Shown: in pieces, positions 29,280 through 30,529 of the stretch
Position numbering within the stretch: position 1 is the first letter of the stretch
Layout of the letters: each line of letters opens with the position of its first letter
Source: Suillus spraguei
Taxonomy: Eukaryota > Basidiomycota > Agaricomycetes > Boletales > Suillaceae
Assembly (NCBI GenBank): GCA_016800925.1
Contig: JABCPU010000689.1
Span: 1-30,529 of the forward strand
Reading direction: 5' to 3'
Length of the DNA: 30,529 nt
Notes under the pieces: model-generated
The model's database searches: none
The model's input: the letters and a program-made list of their open reading frames with translations, nothing else
What the model was told of the DNA's origin: nothing
Position numbers and translations under genes: made by a program

Positions 29280-30529
29280 TGGAACTGAAGTCGGAAGTCG
29301 AGTTCCATGAATTGAGTCCCTAACTATGTGTATCTCAGGACTCGGGACTCGATCCTCGAAATTAGGGACTCAATGATCGATAGTCCGAATTCAGGCTTCA
29401 CACTCGGGACTCAGGAAAGTGTGAGGCAGCACAATGTGAGGCAACAGACTTTGACCCACACATTGTGACTGCCGAACACCGAACACCGGCAGCCGGCACC
29501 GGGACTCAGGACTGACACCAATGTGAAAAATATGAATTCACATATAGTGAGTGCCAAATCCCAAACTCAGGCAGCCGGAGCTCGGGACTCGGGACTCAGA
29601 ACAATGTGAAAGATGTGAATTCACATATCATAAATGACGAACTCCGAATCCCGGCAGCCGGCACTCGGGACTCGGGACTCAGAATAATGTGCAAGTCATT
29701 GATCCACACATGTTGAGGGCCGAACTCCGAACCCCGGCAGCCAGCAGTCCGGACTTGGGACTCAGAAGAACGAGAAAGATATTGAGTCCTACATGTAAAG
29801 TGCCGAACGCCGAATGCCGAACCTGTGAAGATACTGATTCCCACATATCAAGTGGCGAACCCGGAACCCGGCAGCCGGAACTCGGGACTCGGGACACACA
29901 ACATTGTGAATGATATTGATGCACACATGTTAAGTGCGAACGCCGACTGCCGAGCCCCGGCACCCGGAACTCGGCACTCGGCACTCACAATAATCCACAC
30001 ATGTTGAGTGCCGAACCCCGAACTCCGGCAGCCGGAACTCGGGACTCACAACATTGTGAAAGATACTGATTCCCATATGTAAAGTGCCTAACCCCGAACC
30101 CCGGCAGCCGGAACTCGGGACTCGGGACACACAACATTGTGAATGATATTGATGCACACATGTTAAGTCCCGAACGCCGACTGCCGAGGCCGGCACCCGG
30201 AACTCGGCACTCGGCACTCAGAATAATCCACACATGTTGAGTGCCGAACCCCGAACTCCGGCAGCCGGAACTCGGGACTCACAACATTGTGAATGATTTT
30301 GATGCACACATGTTAAGTGCCGAACGCCGACTGCCGAGCCCCGGCACCCGGAACTCGGCACTCGGCACTCACAATAATCCACACATGTTGAGTGCCGAAC
30401 CCCGAACTCCGGCAGCCGGAACTCGGGACTCACAACATTGTGAAAGATACTGATTCCCATATGTAAAGTGCCTAACCCCGAACCCCGGCAGCCGGAACTC
30501 GGGACTCGGGACACACAACATTGTGAATA
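29280..30529. repeat. GC-rich satellite with higher-order A-B-C organisation, continues off the right edge
   Basis: Degenerate units begin near 29280 and become regular from 29905. Unit starts (words tgtgaatga for A, aataatccacacatg for B, tgtgaaagatactg for C) are at 29905 A, 29988 B, 30055 C, 30138 A, 30221 B, 30288 A, 30372 B, 30439 C and about 30521 A. Lengths alternate near 83 and 67 bp. All units share cgaac(c/g)ccgaac...ggcagccggaactcgggactc. Long open frames on both strands here are by-products of the period. Confidence 0.92.

Noticed and set aside
29596..30514. Multiple 80-100 codon open frames on both strands in the right-hand satellite.
   Set aside because: They follow the satellite period, have no start context and differ by unit slippage.
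29905..30529. CRISPR-like array because of regularly spaced repeats.
   Set aside because: The spacers are themselves repeated, there are no cas genes, and the setting is eukaryotic.

Overview
The window looks like a repeat-rich, accessory piece of a basidiomycete genome, most likely an agaricomycete and possibly a member of the Boletales. The evidence is many short (about 50 nt) GT-AG introns, a TPR-CHAT protease-like gene with an N-terminal C2-like segment, a TET/JBP-type 2-oxoglutarate dioxygenase gene, a Rep/helicase Helitron and fungal alpha-kinase fragments. The order-level placement is inference.

Layout. A segment of about 3.6-5.5 kb is present twice in direct orientation (1-3614 and 13023-18490). 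Each copy carries TAF6 (TFIID/SAGA subunit, + strand), a convergent mitochondrial S-adenosylmethionine carrier (SAMC, - strand) and an unidentified gene (- strand) that runs into the carrier exon. The copies have decayed in different ways. Copy A TAF6 has a 1-bp insertion and a 577-bp deletion, and its SAMC has a stop codon and a lost signature arginine. Copy B TAF6 is interrupted by a 1256-bp near-perfect palindrome flanked by a 6-bp direct repeat. The palindrome arms are two head-to-head copies of the 3' part of an alpha-kinase gene. It is the most unusual object here, because transcription from the TAF6 promoter would make a long hairpin RNA.

Between the copies lie the tail of an unidentified gene (3615-4894), about 1.8 kb of non-coding DNA, a TPR-CHAT gene (6685-10336), a deleted hAT-like transposon that keeps only a BED zinc finger (10909-11692), and an alpha/beta hydrolase gene (11712-12924).

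Right of copy B is a Na+/H+ antiporter exon fragment (18807-18975) that stops exactly at a Helitron 5' end. A 1.18-kb non-autonomous Helitron-like unit with a G-quadruplex-type minisatellite (18976-20158) is followed head to tail by a larger Helitron (20159 to about 26656). Its Rep-helicase gene has frameshifts and a stop and is truncated before helicase motifs V-VI. The last 4 kb holds degenerate repeats, a 235-bp tandem duplication, a TET/JBP-like dioxygenase gene (27955-29183) and a higher-order GC-rich satellite running off the right edge.

Caution: the frameshifts in the CHAT, Helitron and TET/JBP genes are single-base losses in runs of one nucleotide, and the copy A TAF6 frameshift is a single-base gain in such a run. 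Some pseudogene calls may therefore be assembly errors. All family names are from reading motifs by eye; no searches were run.
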